Source: Aplidium turbinatum (Eukaryota > Chordata > Ascidiacea > Aplousobranchia > Polyclinidae). From it: a DNA stretch of 64,000 nt. Location: contig OU964920.1 of NCBI GenBank assembly GCA_918807975.1, positions 43,305,979-43,369,978 of the forward strand. The letters run 5' to 3'. This document shows positions 9,985 through 22,129 of this stretch, piece after piece (the stretch's first letter is position 1; every line of letters starts with the position of its first letter). A program made the translations under genes and the position numbers. A model generated the notes under the pieces. It was not told the origin of the DNA. It did no database searches and was given only the letters and a program-made list of their open reading frames with translations.

Positions 9985-12367
9985 TAGTAGCAGACCCGCG
10001 CAGAAGTGCTTAGCATCCCGCGCTTCATAAGTGAATGGTCACGTGAGCAAGCCGTGAACGAAGAAAAATGGAATCTTCTTCTGCAAAACCTCTGACAGCA
10101 ATGAGCGATATAATCCGTTATGTTTACATTGCTGGTATGTGTCCAGGTAGTCAGTAATCACGTATTGCTGACGCCTGGAAGATCGCTCCTTCTCAACAAT
10201 TGCTGATATGTGTTGAATCAACGTAAAACGATTTATTTTGATTACAAGGTTTTACCTTTAGGTGATAAAGATTTAACCGTTTTTTGCCTTTGCTTACCAC
10301 CTGCACTTCCACTGCGAGTGTGAGTAGAAAATACTTGACATCCAAATTTACAAAGCATCACAAAGTTGCAAACTAGGCCTATTCTTCAGGAAAGAATCAG
10401 TTTTATCGCTTACGTCTACAATCAATTGCAAATCAATGACAAAAAGCAAAGTGACTGACGCAACAATCAACGCATTAGACACGAGAGCTGATACACTGCA
10501 TACAACAGCCCTAACCTTTGTGTAGCATATATCAGTGGTTCTCCAAAAACATCAAATCAGCACAAAGGTTACTGATTTTTGATCCTGCGTGCTAACATAT
10601 AGCTCATATAATCATAACTTCATCAATCGTCATAAAAGCGTCACAAGTTCAGTAAATTCTTCTTAGTGTGACATGTCTGCCATCAGCGCCTCACGCAACG
10701 TGACCGAATCTTTGCGTTTTATACCATGATTAACCACCTTTCTATTTTTGTATCTATCCCGCTAAGCTTCGTCGTGAAGAAGTCACCCGGTCAACAGGTA
10801 GGCAGTCAAACAACCTTCGCCATCTCAACGCCTTCAAACGAGCATCACTGAAAATGAACAACAAATCGAAAATCGAACAAACGACAATGCCAGTTTGCAG
10901 TTGGTCGCTCTTTACTAAAGTCGCTCTTATTCTGCCCAGTAAGATTTGTAAACAAAACCATCTTCACCTGATCGAGCGGATCATGATTAACAATCAGAAT
11001 GGAAACTCAGCACAAGCAGAATCCTTCCTTCATCTACATCTACAACGCAGACAGATCTCTCAATGGTCTGTGACTATAGTCTAAATCTAAACTAAAGTGT
11101 ACCACTAAATAGGCTAGAACTCTCTATGAAGCACTTCATTGCTGGCATGTCAACGTTAGTAGCTAAATAAATTCACGGCGATTTTAGACAAACAATGCTG
11201 ACCTAATCTCGCCATTTTGGACCAAGGTTCGACTCCAGGTCTGGTTATATATATCAAAGACTTTTAAGTAGCACTGATTGAGTTCTTGCATTTGGCATTA
11301 AAGATATGCTAATTCTTGACAATAAAAAGCACATGGCATGACTTGGATTCAAACAGTATTCCTACGAACTTGTATTGAATCATTGAAATATCAAAACAAT
11401 TCTAAGGAAAATAATCAAATCAAAATTATTATTGATACATTTCATTGGTCTACTGAATATTAAAGTAGTGGCATATTTTTAAACTACCAAGAAAGACACA
11501 ACAACTAACACATGTCACAGTGTTACAGCAATGAAAGGCATTTTGAGTTTTGAAGTTCCGGTTCCAGAAAAAGTATCTCATTTAATTGCATAGTTGTTTT
11601 GCATTTACATTCTCGATATACAACAACTTTAAAAGAATATTGCCAAATTATAATCTAAAGATTATTAGCTGCTTTCATTTTTCAGCTATGATATAGCATC
11701 TATCAAGTATAATAAAGTTCAGTTTGCGTGCAATATGTTATTTGGACCGAACAAAGCCAACGTTATGTTGTCATTGCATTACCAAGTTACGGTATTCAAA
11801 TACTGGCAAATCAACGAAGTTAGTTCCAACTTCCAATACAAAGTATGGATTCTTAGCATGACACAATGATAAAATCCATGATTCCCACAAACTTCAAGCT
11901 AACAGAGCAAGATTAAATTGAGTCAAAGTAAAGCTTTCAGTTCTGACTTTACAAGGAATAATGTTTGGCAATGTTGTTTTAAATTTGAAGTCCTTGCCAG
12001 GTCACTGGGAACTCGCGGCCTCAATTATTTCAAACACAATGCGAAAAGTTCAAATTACCAACAACCGAGACAATCAAGCAATTCCATCGAGTCCACAACA
12101 ACAAATTTGTTTGCTTTTGTTATAAATGTAAGTGTCATTTCGACTCAGAAGAGAGTTGCTATGTACAGTGACCTGTCGTCTGTAGTGACAAAACAGCTTA
12201 AATGTCCATTCTGACACATGCTAAAAAGTTAAAGACATTCCAATGGAGAAAACTTCAAAAACACAGTATGATACTGTATTTTATGTTTTTAGAAAGACTA
12301 AGACAAAAAAAACTATTTTACATTCAAACGCACTTCTTGGTTTTACTTATTAAGCTGATAATGGTGT
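9985..12367. other. Long non-coding stretch, nothing recognised
   Basis: Over 2.3 kb of AT-rich sequence with only short frames (the longest under 100 codons and without motifs). I see no exon, RNA gene or element boundary that I can support. Confidence 0.4.
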
Positions 12368-12375
12368 TTACAAAT

Positions 12376-12612
12376 CAGTGGTTTTCAACCTTTTTGTTTC
12401 CGTCCTTTTGACCCTTCTTCCTGACCCTTGCGGTCCTTCGGACCCCTTTTAATAGTCTAAAAACGTTTACAATCCTTTAAAAACATTCCTGGCAGCTTCA
12501 CATACGAAACTGCCAAAAATAACCTATCAAGGCTATGTCAGTCCAAGGGTAAAGATTCAAAACCAAACCATCTAAATTCATGGAAAAAACTTGTGGTAGC
12601 TAGTGGTATAAA
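12376..12612. mobile_element. Probable hAT-like fragment flanked by TTACAAAT
   Basis: The left end CAGTGGTTTTCAACC resembles a hAT terminus. The 8-mer TTACAAAT occurs immediately before it (12368-12375) and again at 12613-12620. The right edge does not show the expected complement of the left end, so either it has decayed or the second 8-mer is coincidental. A (GA)n tract follows at about 12626-12647. Confidence 0.4.
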
Positions 12613-12647
12613 TTACAAATTTTCAAGAGAGAGAGAGAGAGAGAGAA

Positions 12648-13350
12648 ACCTTTTATTTTGTCTGTTGCGAGAAAAGTATACGGTACAAAATATAGACAAT
12701 GCAAATAAAATAGCACCATAACTAGAATCTACAACAGACAGGAATCAACAACAATCTACAAATTATTGAAATCCTTTTAGGGTTGTAAATGAAGTTTATT
12801 TGAAATGGTAGTGCTAACATAAATTTTAAACAATTAAACCTTCTACCTAAATTCAATTTTGATTTGATGAATTTAGTTACATACAAAGCAATTCAATTCA
12901 ATTTATTTTTTGCTGCTGGCGCAAACATGTACAAAACGGCAAAGTAAACATACGAATTTGACACCAACAAAAGGGAAAGATGGCAAAACCCAAAAGTTTA
13001 AAATATACATCGATAAAACAGTGTTATCACTATCTTAAAATTGCACAGCCACCAAACCTAGAAGTAAAATAGAAAAAAAAACTTTACTTTTTGGGAAAAT
13101 AGTCCTACAATTACAATTAACACTTACAAGTGCAAGGGCAATTAAACTTTATATATAACACAAAGAAAAAAATCCAAAAGGTGACAAGTTTCCTGAACTT
13201 TCGCTTTGTGAGTCATCAAAAGCATTTTTAAAAAAAGTGATGCTATAAGCGACTCAGCAAGGCAAAATTACAGGAAACCGGCTCAGAGTGACCGCACAAA
13301 TTTAGAAAAAAAGTAAAAATACGACTATATATATTTTTTAAAATACATAG
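12648..13350. other. Non-coding stretch with a possible LINE tail
   Basis: The words AATTCAATTCAATTTATTTT at about 12893-12912 resemble the pentamer tail of a minus-strand LINE. The rest is AT-rich and unassigned. Confidence 0.3.
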
Positions 13351-14637
13351 CAGGCCTCGAAACTGAAGGCGGCCATCGCGGCCATGGCCGCGATTAACCT
13401 ACAAAAACCGACATTTTGTCCGCCGGTCTCGCCCTTCCGTCGGCCGCATTTGTCCGCCATGAAGTTCCGAGAAAATTTTACGCAAGCGGTCTTGTGAATA
13501 AAGTACTTTGCCACTTATAATCACAAAGGATTAGAAAGCAGTCAAAGCACCCGATAAATCACAATACACACTGTCTATGCTTGAATTGTTAACATTATTG
13601 ATTGACCAAGCAGCTGATGTCTGACATCCGCAGGATGCAAGTGACATCACAATACACTTTATTGATGCGATATGTTCAGTCTTCGAAATTAGCGTCGGCA
13701 ATAAAAATGCCGAGGCCACACGAGCGCTTGTAAGGTTAGGGTTAGACATTCCTCCCAGTCGTTATGGCACAGCCATAGATTTGTTCCTTAGTCAACACCC
13801 TGATGGAGCTCTATGAAAAAGAAAGAGGCGTGTGGATTGGTATCAAAGCCCGAAAGCCGCAAAACGTGGACGCTTCGTTGCGAACGGCGAAGACGTCTGA
13901 TTCCAGTGATGACGTGACAACCTCGTGCTCCGATACAGCATCTGATGATTTCGATTCCGACTAGTTCTTTATCAAACAGACTTTGTGTTGTTCGCAGTAT
14001 CGCAATTGTGCCGAAATTATGTCAGTGTATACGTAAATCGAGGCAATCTTTTCGCAGGGAGCTATTAATTTGTTACCGGTACCTGGTTGAGCAATTAACG
14101 TTATTTTATGATAATTCAACGTTACTAGATGTCGATTTAATGTAAACAAACGTAAATTTCTTATTGGGCATTGTTGTTACGCAGTACAACCCGCCGGAAA
14201 ATTAAATCGATCTGTGCTTACTCGAACGTTGAATCAACCCAAAATTAACTTACTTTTCCGCCTGTGAGTTATTTAACGTGAATTACTGTAACAGCGTGCG
14301 ACGTGCGTATCTTGTTGCTCGCTTTATCGCTACTTTTGGTATTATTACATCACAACAAATCAAACAGTGCGGTCGTGATAGACTACTCTAGCATATTTTT
14401 CGCTTCTCGTTTTGGTACAATTGTTTCGTAATAAACGTTCACAGCAATTGCCGAGGCAATTTCAACTTTTTTTGTTTGGCCTCGGCAACGTTTTTGCCGA
14501 CGTGCTAATTTTGAAGACTGTATGTTGATGCGTGTCGACGTTCCGATGGCCGCCATGTGCTTGTGATTGGCCGCCGAACAGCTTGCTTCAGTCGGACACG
14601 TTTGGCCGCCGAAAAAAAAAAGTTGTTTCGAGGCCTG
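13351..14637. mobile_element. MITE with CAGGCCTCGAAAC ends, itself interrupted
   Basis: CAGGCCTCGAAAC (13351) and its near complement GTTTCGAGGCCTG (to 14637) bound the element, with GGCGGCC-rich subterminal sequence at both ends. A 5-bp CATAG flanks each side (13346-13350 and 14638-14642). A related element (13677-14520) is inserted inside it. Without that insert it would be about 440 bp and non-coding. Confidence 0.65.
13677..14520. mobile_element. hAT-type MITE, CAGTCTTCGAAATTAGC ends, 6-bp flank repeat
   Basis: Inverted ends CAGTCTTCGAAATTAGC and GCTAATTTTGAAGACTG are each followed by a GTCGGCAA...TTGCCGA palindrome. TATGTT flanks both sides (13671-13676 and 14521-14526). The interior is shared with 2986-4220. 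It is a younger insert inside 13351-14637, whose own ends resemble it, so one family member landed in a relative. Confidence 0.7.
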
Positions 14638-15010
14638 CATAGGCTACATAGCCCTATTATATACATTTTTTTCTCAGTTTTACAAAAAAACAAAAACGTG
14701 CATACTGTACAATTTTATTAAGTTATTAACACTTGCAAAAAGGCCAAAGGGCGATTTAAACTTTACCAAATTCAAGACGTGAAAAGTTTCTCAAGCTTTT
14801 AAATTATCAAGTCTCATGACAATTAACAAAATGAAAGTGTGATGTCATAAAGGAATGAGTCAGACAGACAAAAAGCGACCTCTATGGTTGTAAAAGTGTG
14901 TATCTTAATAAAAAAAAACTAAAACGTGACCAAAGGAACATTATATTTGTCAATTTTTGTCCTGGGGCAAGCCTCCCACACACCCTATCCAAGTTCACTT
15001 CTTTGGCATT
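14638..15010. other. Non-coding stretch
   Basis: AT-rich, no gene or element recognised. The region ends at the target duplication GTCTAGCC of the next element. Confidence 0.3.
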
Positions 15011-15018
15011 GTCTAGCC

Positions 15019-15457
15019 TACGGATCAGCAACCTTTAGTATTGAAAAAGCCATTTGGTCTCATCTCCATCAAACTAAAACCTGCTCTGAGCCGCACCATC
15101 TAATTGACTGCTTACTTACATGAAAAACCAAAAGCTCACAGGAAAGCCTTTTGTTCGAGTTATTTGGCCGCACCCTGTAAAACTGATTGGTAGTTACCAT
15201 TCCAACAGCTTTCAACTCTTAATATGACTGGGAAACACAACTAATCGGTTAATGGTCAGATATAAACATACACATATTCTTTTAATGATTTATATATTTA
15301 TGTTAAGGTAAAGTGTTGCGCCTCCTTGTCGCAACTATTCGGTTTTAGATTACTGCACCACAATGGTTTAATTGTGACACAAACTAATACTAAAGAGTAT
15401 CATGTGAGCCAGAGCGCAGAGATTAGAGATAAAAGAGCCGCAAGTTGCCGACCACTG
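15019..15457. mobile_element. hAT MITE, 439 bp, 8-bp target duplication
   Basis: The ends are TACGGATCAGCAACC (15019) and, inverted, CAGTGGTCGGCAACT (to 15457), imperfect inverted repeats of hAT type. Exact 8-bp flanks GTCTAGCC lie at 15011-15018 and 15458-15465. The interior is non-coding and includes GAGCCGCA-type words near both ends. Confidence 0.75.
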
Positions 15458-15752
15458 GTCTAGCCTATTTATCTTCACTGCATTTGGTATATATACATAT
15501 TTATTATTTTCCTCTGAAAAATCTTAAGAGTTGTTTACACCTTGTGGAAATCATGATTGTTTTCCCTACATTGAAAGAGTTTGCAGCCATCTCACAGGTT
15601 CTTGTTTTGTTTTTCAAAGCTGTCACTAGACATAAGGGCCCACTTGTAGATTTTGGGGGGACAAAATGGTATTCACACAACCCTGGATATCATATGGCGC
15701 TGCTGATTGTAAATGTTGTGTATGTTGTGTATTGTTTATCTGTTTGTCAGTT

Positions 15753-15819
15753 GTCAGTTTATAACGGTTGTGTCAGTTTATAAGGGTTATGTCAGTTTAT
15801 AAGGGTTATGTCAGTTTAT
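15753..15819. repeat. 19-bp tandem repeat, about 3.5 units
   Basis: The unit GTCAGTTTATAAGGGTTAT repeats head to tail with one variant first copy and a partial last copy. No function is apparent. Confidence 0.7.
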
Positions 15820-15918
15820 CTGTTAATCAGTTGTGTATGTTTTGTATTGCTATCTCAGCTGGACTTCATAGTAAGGTGTAGTTTGACGGTACCAGATTAA
15901 AATATTTGTCGTTTAAAT

Positions 15919-16850
15919 CAGTGATTCTCAATGTGGTCCAGGTGGACCACTGGTGGAGTGGTGGTCCACCAGGAATTCTGTTGGTCCACAGAGAGTTCTA
16001 TAAATCCTTTATAAAACATTCTTCAAAATTGTATCACTTAGCCTACTACAGTAAATTATGTAAGGACTGCATACAGGTGTGAGAAATGATTTAGCATGTA
16101 TAATTGTATGTCAGCGTGACATGATAATCATGTTTACTTCGTGAGTTTTGATCGATTTTTCTGGAAGTGCTAGATTAACATAAGCTCAGCAGCTTTTGAA
16201 CTTATTTTACCAGTTGACGAGTAGGCTATTGAACTGTTCAAGGCATAAGTGAAGTGCTGGCAGGCCTAATCAATGAATCATAGTATGTTGCTGTAATTGT
16301 TGTGGTGTTATCGGTGCACGAAGATTGCGCTTCTTCATGGTACAAAGATTCTATAGGGAGAGTATAGCTATTCGCTGCTTCACTGAATGTTAATTAAATT
16401 ATTTTATGAATGTCACGTGTTATACGTTTTCAAACGCTAAATTAAGTATTGTATTTTGCAGTGCTGTCAAATTAACAAAATGTCAGAAAGCTCATGTTGC
16501 TAAGAAGGCAAGACTGAGACATTACCAGACATTATCATTTTATTGAAACAATATGTGCAATTGTGCATAATGTTTTGTTAGAATAACAATCTTGTTAGAA
16601 TAAAATTTGAAATTAAAATTATGTGTATTCAAGTAGTTAAGCTGAAGTGTGCAAATTAAGAGGGTTTGCTTAATTAGTTTATTAAGTATTATTTCATCAA
16701 GGACTAAGACTGAACACGCCCTTGAGTTTTCTGACCTATGTGCAATACAGTTTTGACTAGTGGCGTTCATGAGGCGTCAACATAGCAAAGTGGTCCATTG
16801 GATTTTTTTTTAAATATGGTCCATGGGCCAAAAAAGGTTGAGAATCACTG
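15919..16850. mobile_element. hAT element, 932 bp, 8-bp target duplication GTTTAAAT
   Basis: Inverted ends CAGTGATTCTCAA start at 15919 and finish at 16850 (TTGAGAATCACTG), with further shared TGGTCCA words. GTTTAAAT flanks exactly on both sides (15911-15918 and 16851-16858). The form is the widespread CAGTGNTTCTCAA hAT type. No transposase domain is seen, so it is non-autonomous. Confidence 0.8.
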
Positions 16851-16858
16851 GTTTAAAT

Positions 16859-17849
16859 CATAGTGATCTGTATACACAAACCTTGTACTTCCAACTTACA
16901 TTATAATATATACAACATATAACAAATATTTATTCGTGTCAATTCAAGATATTTATTTGTTCCATCAGAAGTAACCAAAGTTTAACATATAGCCTGAGCA
17001 CTGTGTAAGAGGCAAAAACTTTGAAAAACATTGCATGATACACAAAGTAGGCTACTGCCCTACTGGTACATCAATGATTGACTTACAACTTTAATGTGCA
17101 ATTCGTAATTCGACTGGAATGCAAACACAAAGCTTGACTGAAGGCCAAATTAAATTAAAGGAAGTGGTTATTTTTCCACAATCAAGTGTTGCCAGAGTTA
17201 GGATTAAAGTTAGGAAATGTTAAGGTAAGGGTTAGAGTTAGGAAAAAGATTAGGGTTTTGATCTTCCCAGGACTAAAAAAAATTTCCAAAATACAAGTTG
17301 TTGAAAACAGCTTTAAACTTTTCTCAACTTAGGGCAGAATTTCTTATCTGGCAACACTATTGAGGCTATTATTACACTATATAGTGTAAATATAGCCACA
17401 GCCTAAATTAACAGCCAAATTGCCAAAGTGTGATCACTGAATTCCAAATTCAAACCACTGCAAAAACTAATTTTATTTTTACCAAAATTGACAAATCTTT
17501 GGCTATTACTAGTACCAGTAACAAATGTACACTGCATCTTTGAAGTAAGTAAATCACAACGGAAAGCTGCGAAGTGACCATGACGGTCTTCGAGTCAAGC
17601 AGCCACCCTCAGCCAAGTCGATGATAAACATTTTAAAATAAACATTACACTAAAATATCTACACTTGCAATAAAGAGTCAAGACAGAAACAAACTTGCAT
17701 CCATGATATGTCAAAACTTCAAGTTCCAATATTAGGTGTTGATAGTCATAACGATTAAAAGCTTAAAGAGTATCGGTCCACATGAGTAAATTACACTGCA
17801 TTCAACTTTAATACCATCTTCACTTACTTAATTACTTACAATCACTTAA
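16859..17849. other. Non-coding stretch with degenerate TTAGGG-like words
   Basis: No gene is recognised. About 17205-17262 has loose repeats of GTTAGG/TTAGGG-like words, too irregular to be an interstitial telomere. The rest is AT-rich. Confidence 0.3.
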
Positions 17850-18082
17850 TTATCATCAATTTCAAAAGTATGATACGTGAGAAAATCATGTACAATAGAG
17901 TATACAATTTTCTAGAAGGCAATAACTTCTTCTATGGTCAGCAGTTTGGTTTCAGACAAAATCACTCAACAAGCCATGCAGCATTACATCTTGTTGATAA
18001 AATTTCAAATGCAATTGAAAGAAAAGAAACAACACTAGGTATATTTTTGGACCTGTCCAAAGCGTTTGATACTATCGATCAC
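17850..18082 (+). mobile_element. LINE copy, first segment (reverse transcriptase start)
   Basis: The plus strand encodes the beginning of a non-LTR reverse transcriptase: GFRQNHSTSHAALHLVDKI and FLDLSKAFDTIDH, the finger and first catalytic Asp motifs of the jockey/CR1-like clades. The copy is interrupted at 18082 by a hAT element and resumes at 19964. It is 5' truncated; upstream ORF1 and endonuclease are not visible. Confidence 0.8.
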
Positions 18083-18560
18083 CAGGGATGGAGGAACCAT
18101 TTTAAAAGTAGGTGGGTCCAGAGGCGCAGCAGTCAAAGTCAATCCAACTTCTGAGGGGCTTCGCCCCCCAGACCCCCCATAACATTGTCGCATTCCTAAT
18201 ATTTGAAATCGTTTCCACTAGGAGTGGGCAACCTACGTAAAGTCCCTAAACCTACGGCCCGCCAATCATCCGCCCCGTTGCTCCTTTACAAATTATGATA
18301 ATATCTGGCCAGGCCAGTGGTTCATTACAGTATAATCGGATGGAAGAACAAGTAGCCTACTTTTCATTAATCATTTTAGTAAGCCCACGTCTTTGATTTG
18401 CAACGTTTCTGTTTGTATAAACAAAGAACTCAACATAAAGCGCCATTATGATACAAAACATATTATTTTTTCCAAGTTAATGAGTCAAACAAGGAACAGA
18501 TAAGTTAATCTACAGTACTCAAAAATAGCTTTAAAACCGCAAATTTCTCTGTTGCACAGG

Positions 18561-19310
18561 AAAGAAAAACCAATGAATCAGAAAATTCTTTTGCTAGCTA
18601 CAAGGCAGCACAATCAATAGCAAAAGACAAGAAATCGTATAGTGATGGAGAATTTGGGAAAAGGTGTAAGATGGATGTTATTGAAAACATCTGTAATATA
18701 AACATTGATTGATTGATTGAATCTTTATCCTCGGACTGGGAAAGCTTCTTGCAGAGCTTAATCCTGGCAGTTTTGCATACTTGTAGAGGCTTTGAATCAC
18801 TAACGCAGGCCCGGTCACCGAGATTGACAGAGTGAAGTTTCCGATTGTTGAAGTCTTGTTGCCGGGGAATTATTCCATCCATTACAGTAAAATAAAGTAA
18901 TATAAACTGTTATTGATAAACATCTGAAAACAATAATTGAAAACATGTTATTGAAAACAACAACTGTCCAGCGAAAAAAAAAAAACTACTTTTCAGATAT
19001 AGGCCTAAGTCTGTCAACAAGAACTGTAACTCGACGAAAAGAAGAGATATCGGAGAACGTAACATCCAGCAAAAAGTTATTGCATATCTACAGTTCTTCG
19101 CAATGGCAATAGATGAGAGCACAGACAAGACAGATAAGCCTACAGCTGAGCTGGCAGTATTTGTGCGTGCAGTAAACAAAGATTTTGATGTTTAAGAATT
19201 TGTTCAACTGATTCCCGTCAAGGATATTACTAGCCGATATTCTGAAGACGTTAGGCTACGTCAACGCCTTGAAATCATGCATCTGAATCTATCAAAACTG
19301 GTATTACTAG
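18561..19310 (+). pseudogene. Decayed hAT transposase (ZBED5/SCAND3-like), split by a SINE
   Basis: Before the SINE the frame reads SFASYKAAQSIAKDKKSYSDGEF; after it comes a stretch around AMAIDESTDKTDKPTAELAVF and then NKDFDV, a stop and further similar sequence. These match the N-terminal and first catalytic Asp regions of SCAND3/ZBED5-type hAT transposases. The C-terminal dimerisation domain is missing and there are in-frame stops, so it is not functional. Confidence 0.65.
18704..18896 (-). mobile_element. tRNA-type SINE, 5'-truncated copy
   Basis: On the minus strand this is the 3' body of the SINE seen whole at 61790-62110, ending in a tail of GATT/CAAT tetramers. An 11-bp target duplication GTAATATAAAC flanks it (18693-18703 and 18897-18907). 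It lies inside the hAT transposase remnant. Confidence 0.75.
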
Positions 19311-19963
19311 GCTACCGCCCGCCAAGACAATGTAAAGTTTGGCTTTGGCCGGCTGTTAGAAAAAGGTTGTCGACGCCTGGTTTTCACATTGCGTTTTCAT
19401 AATTGCCTTTCGTGCCAACAGGCAAAATTTTCCATTTTTGGGCGGGATTTGGTCAAAACATTTATAAATTTGTTGAATTGCTCTATAGCGCTGTACAAAA
19501 AGTGGCGATGTACACACAAATAAAAAGGGAACAATACACACACAGTTATAATAGCCTACCACCTGAGAGTAATAATATGCAGCATTATACAGTAGGCTAC
19601 GTGCATATGTAATGATATCACTGTTTTAACCATAGAGAGCATAGACTAGAGAATAATTATATTGATTGACAGATTGCTCCACCAATCACACGCAACCACA
19701 CCCACACGTGCTGCAAATCAATAATGGACTCAACAGAAAAGTTTGAAGATTGGATTTCATCATTGAGCCATCAAAGATGATCAAACTAGCCTACTATGTA
19801 TCAAATGAGTGAAGACCATTTCTTTGGAACACCCACTGTGATTCACCGTTTTCGCTACCTTTTTAAAGAAATTTGGCTTTCAAAAGTGGGTGAGCCAGGC
19901 CCACCCAGAAAATAAAGTAGGTGGGCCCAGGCCCACGAGGCCCACGTGGTTCCTCCATCCCTG

Positions 19964-20080
19964 TCGATCACCACATTCTGCTAAGCAAACTTTACTATTT
20001 TGGTATTAGGGGTATAGCACATGACTGGTTCAGAAGTTACTTACAAAACAGATTTCAAGTTGTACCGGTAGAAGTATCTC
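19964..20080 (+). mobile_element. LINE copy, second segment
   Basis: The reverse transcriptase continues in frame sense after the hAT insert: DHHILLSKLYYFGIRGIAHD, then FRSYLQNRFQVV. The segment ends at the target duplication TATCTC (20075-20080) of the 22-kb element and resumes at 42039. Confidence 0.8.
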
Positions 20081-21245
20081 TATGGGGCGCCGTTTGGAAA
20101 AACACAATTTAGCAATTTTGCAACACCAATTTAGCAATTTTGCAACACCAATTTAGCAATTTTGCAACACATTTAGCTATATTGCAACAATTTAACTAAA
20201 TTGCAAAAATACGATTTAGTTATATTGCAGCAATTTAGCTAAATTGCAAAATACGATTTAGCTAAATTGCAACAATTTAACTAAATTGCAAAATACGATT
20301 TAGCTAAATTGCAGCAATTTAGCTAAATTGCAAAAATACGATTTAGCTATATTGCAACAATTTAGCTATATTGCAAAAATACGATTTAGCTATATTGCAA
20401 CAATTTAGCTATATTGCAGCAATTTAGCTAAATTGCAAAAATACGATTTAGCTATATTGCAACAATTTAGCTATATTGCAAAAATACGATTTAGCTATAT
20501 TGCAACAATTTAGCTATATTGCAGCAATTTAGCTAAATTGCAAAAATACGATTTAGCTATATTGCAACAATTTAGCTATATTGCAGCAATTTAGCTAAAT
20601 CGTATTTTTGCAATTTAAGGTGCAAGTATAGAATCCGACACTTTGGTCAACATGACGTCACAAAACGGACGCAACTACTACATAGGGGGTGAAAGAAAGG
20701 ATCCTGAAAAGCGGCGGAATGAAGGTGATAAAGCGGAATGGACATGGATTTTTTGACAATTTTACTGTGTTTTTACAATAAAAACTTTAAACCAACGTCG
20801 AGTGTTGAATATAACTACCTAGAATGACATAAAATTTACCAAATTGCATCAATTCAACTAAAAATTTACCCAATTAAACTTTAAAAATAAAAATATGAAA
20901 CGTTTGCAACTAAATGTGTTGTAGCTATCTAATTTCTGCTCGCATTTTAATTTTTACAATAAAAGTACCAATCTAACGCAACTGCAAAGAGTATGTCTTG
21001 CTTCAATTAAACAGTAGCACAAAACAAGTACCATCTTTATCTTGTGATAACTTAAACTTCACCAATTTGCATCGATTCTCAGCAATTCAATTTTTACAAG
21101 AAAATCATTAATCCTTTACAAATTGAAAGAGTATGTCTTGCTTTATTCACCTGAAACGTTTCAGGTTTATATCTCATCTACCAAACGAGCAATTGTCGTT
21201 CAAACTTAACCGCCCAGCGAAGCTTTTTTTCAATGCATTGTAAAG
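20081..21245. repeat. Left long terminal inverted repeat of the 22-kb element
   Basis: About 1.17 kb, inverted to 41089-42038. It differs from its partner mainly in the number of subterminal tandem units and by scattered substitutions, by eye around 5-10 percent outside the array. It ends near ATGCATTGTAAAGG. Confidence 0.8.
20101..20615. repeat. Subterminal tandem array (TTTAGCTAWATTGCAA units)
   Basis: Dozens of 16-24-bp units built from ATTTAGCTATATTGCAACA and AAATACGATTTAGCTA words. Regularly spaced subterminal motifs are a common transposase-binding arrangement; that function is inference. A shorter inverted array is at 41714-42015. Confidence 0.85.
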
Positions 21246-21622
21246 GCGAATCGATCCTTATTCAGTAGGCTATACGCCACTCCCTGTTTGCTGTGATCAG
21301 TAAATAGTGCTTCAACTAAACTTGCTGTATTTTTAGCTGTCTTCCCTCGCCAATTTTTGTAGGCTATCCTGCATTGAATTCGTGTGTCAGTTCTTGATTA
21401 GGGCAGGTCGATTTTATACTTTTTTTGGAATATTAAAGTGAATAATGTACCGGTAGTTAGATTTAGTTGAAAAACTTACTTCTGTGAAATATCAGCCCTA
21501 TCGGATGAGAAATGGCTTGCGGAAATTGATTTGAATTTTTTTCGATTTTTGAAAGAAAATTGCATTACCGCTAGATGGCGCAAAACCAGCTTCGAAAATG
21601 GCTGCTTATTTTTTGTTTAAAC

Positions 21623-21988
21623 CAGGGAGTCGAACCGAACCCGAACCGGATTTTTGTAAACCGGTTTTGGTGCGATTTTGTCTGAACCTTAACCGGAACT
21701 GAACCGAAAATTTGAGTTAGCTTAAACCCTAACCGAACCCGAACCGGTTGAAAAAAGCGGTTCACTCCAGCATTACGTCATTGTTCGCATTGTGGTAAGT
21801 GAAGTTGTACGTAGCATGTTGTTATCTTGGAGGCCACATTGTACGGATGAATTATAGCCTATTCCGTAACACACGATCCACTATCATCGATGCTTTGGAG
21901 AGGAATTTTTTGAGGTAAGCAACTTCTGTTCTGTGACACGATAGACAATATAGTTTGATTGAAACTTGTGCAACGGTTTGACTCCCTG
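21623..21988. mobile_element. hAT MITE, 366 bp, target duplication GTTTAAAC
   Basis: The ends CAGGGAGTCGAACCG and CGGTTTGACTCCCTG are inverted. The exact 8-bp palindromic flank GTTTAAAC lies at 21615-21622 and 21989-21996. The interior has clustered CCGAACCGAACC-type repeats. No coding capacity. Confidence 0.8.
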
Positions 21989-22129
21989 GTTTAAACTGCT
22001 TTGACTCAATCCTTGGGGAACTCAAAATGAAAACTTTTATGTTCAGGCATACTCTTCGAAGTAAAAATTAATAAAAATGAAACAAATATTCAGTATACGC
22101 GAGCTACAGTAAGTAAAAGTTGGTTAGCT

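Larger units (their letters stand above)
18083..19963 (+). mobile_element. hAT element, 1881 bp, in the LINE
   Basis: The 17-bp inverted ends CAGGGATGGAGGAACCA (18083) and TGGTTCCTCCATCCCTG (to 19963) are perfect, followed by GTAGGTGGG-type words at both sides. The target duplication TCGATCAC (18075-18082 and 19964-19971) is exact and 8 bp long. The element carries transposase remnants and a SINE. It is inserted between two continuous pieces of LINE reverse transcriptase. Confidence 0.9.

Noticed and set aside
17205-17262. Interstitial telomere repeat
   Set aside because: TTAGGG-like words are too irregular and few; the same holds for 9923-9946 and 13735-13750.
20101-20615. CRISPR-like array
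   Set aside because: Units are contiguous variants without unique spacers, in animal DNA, inside a transposon TIR with an inverted partner at the other end.
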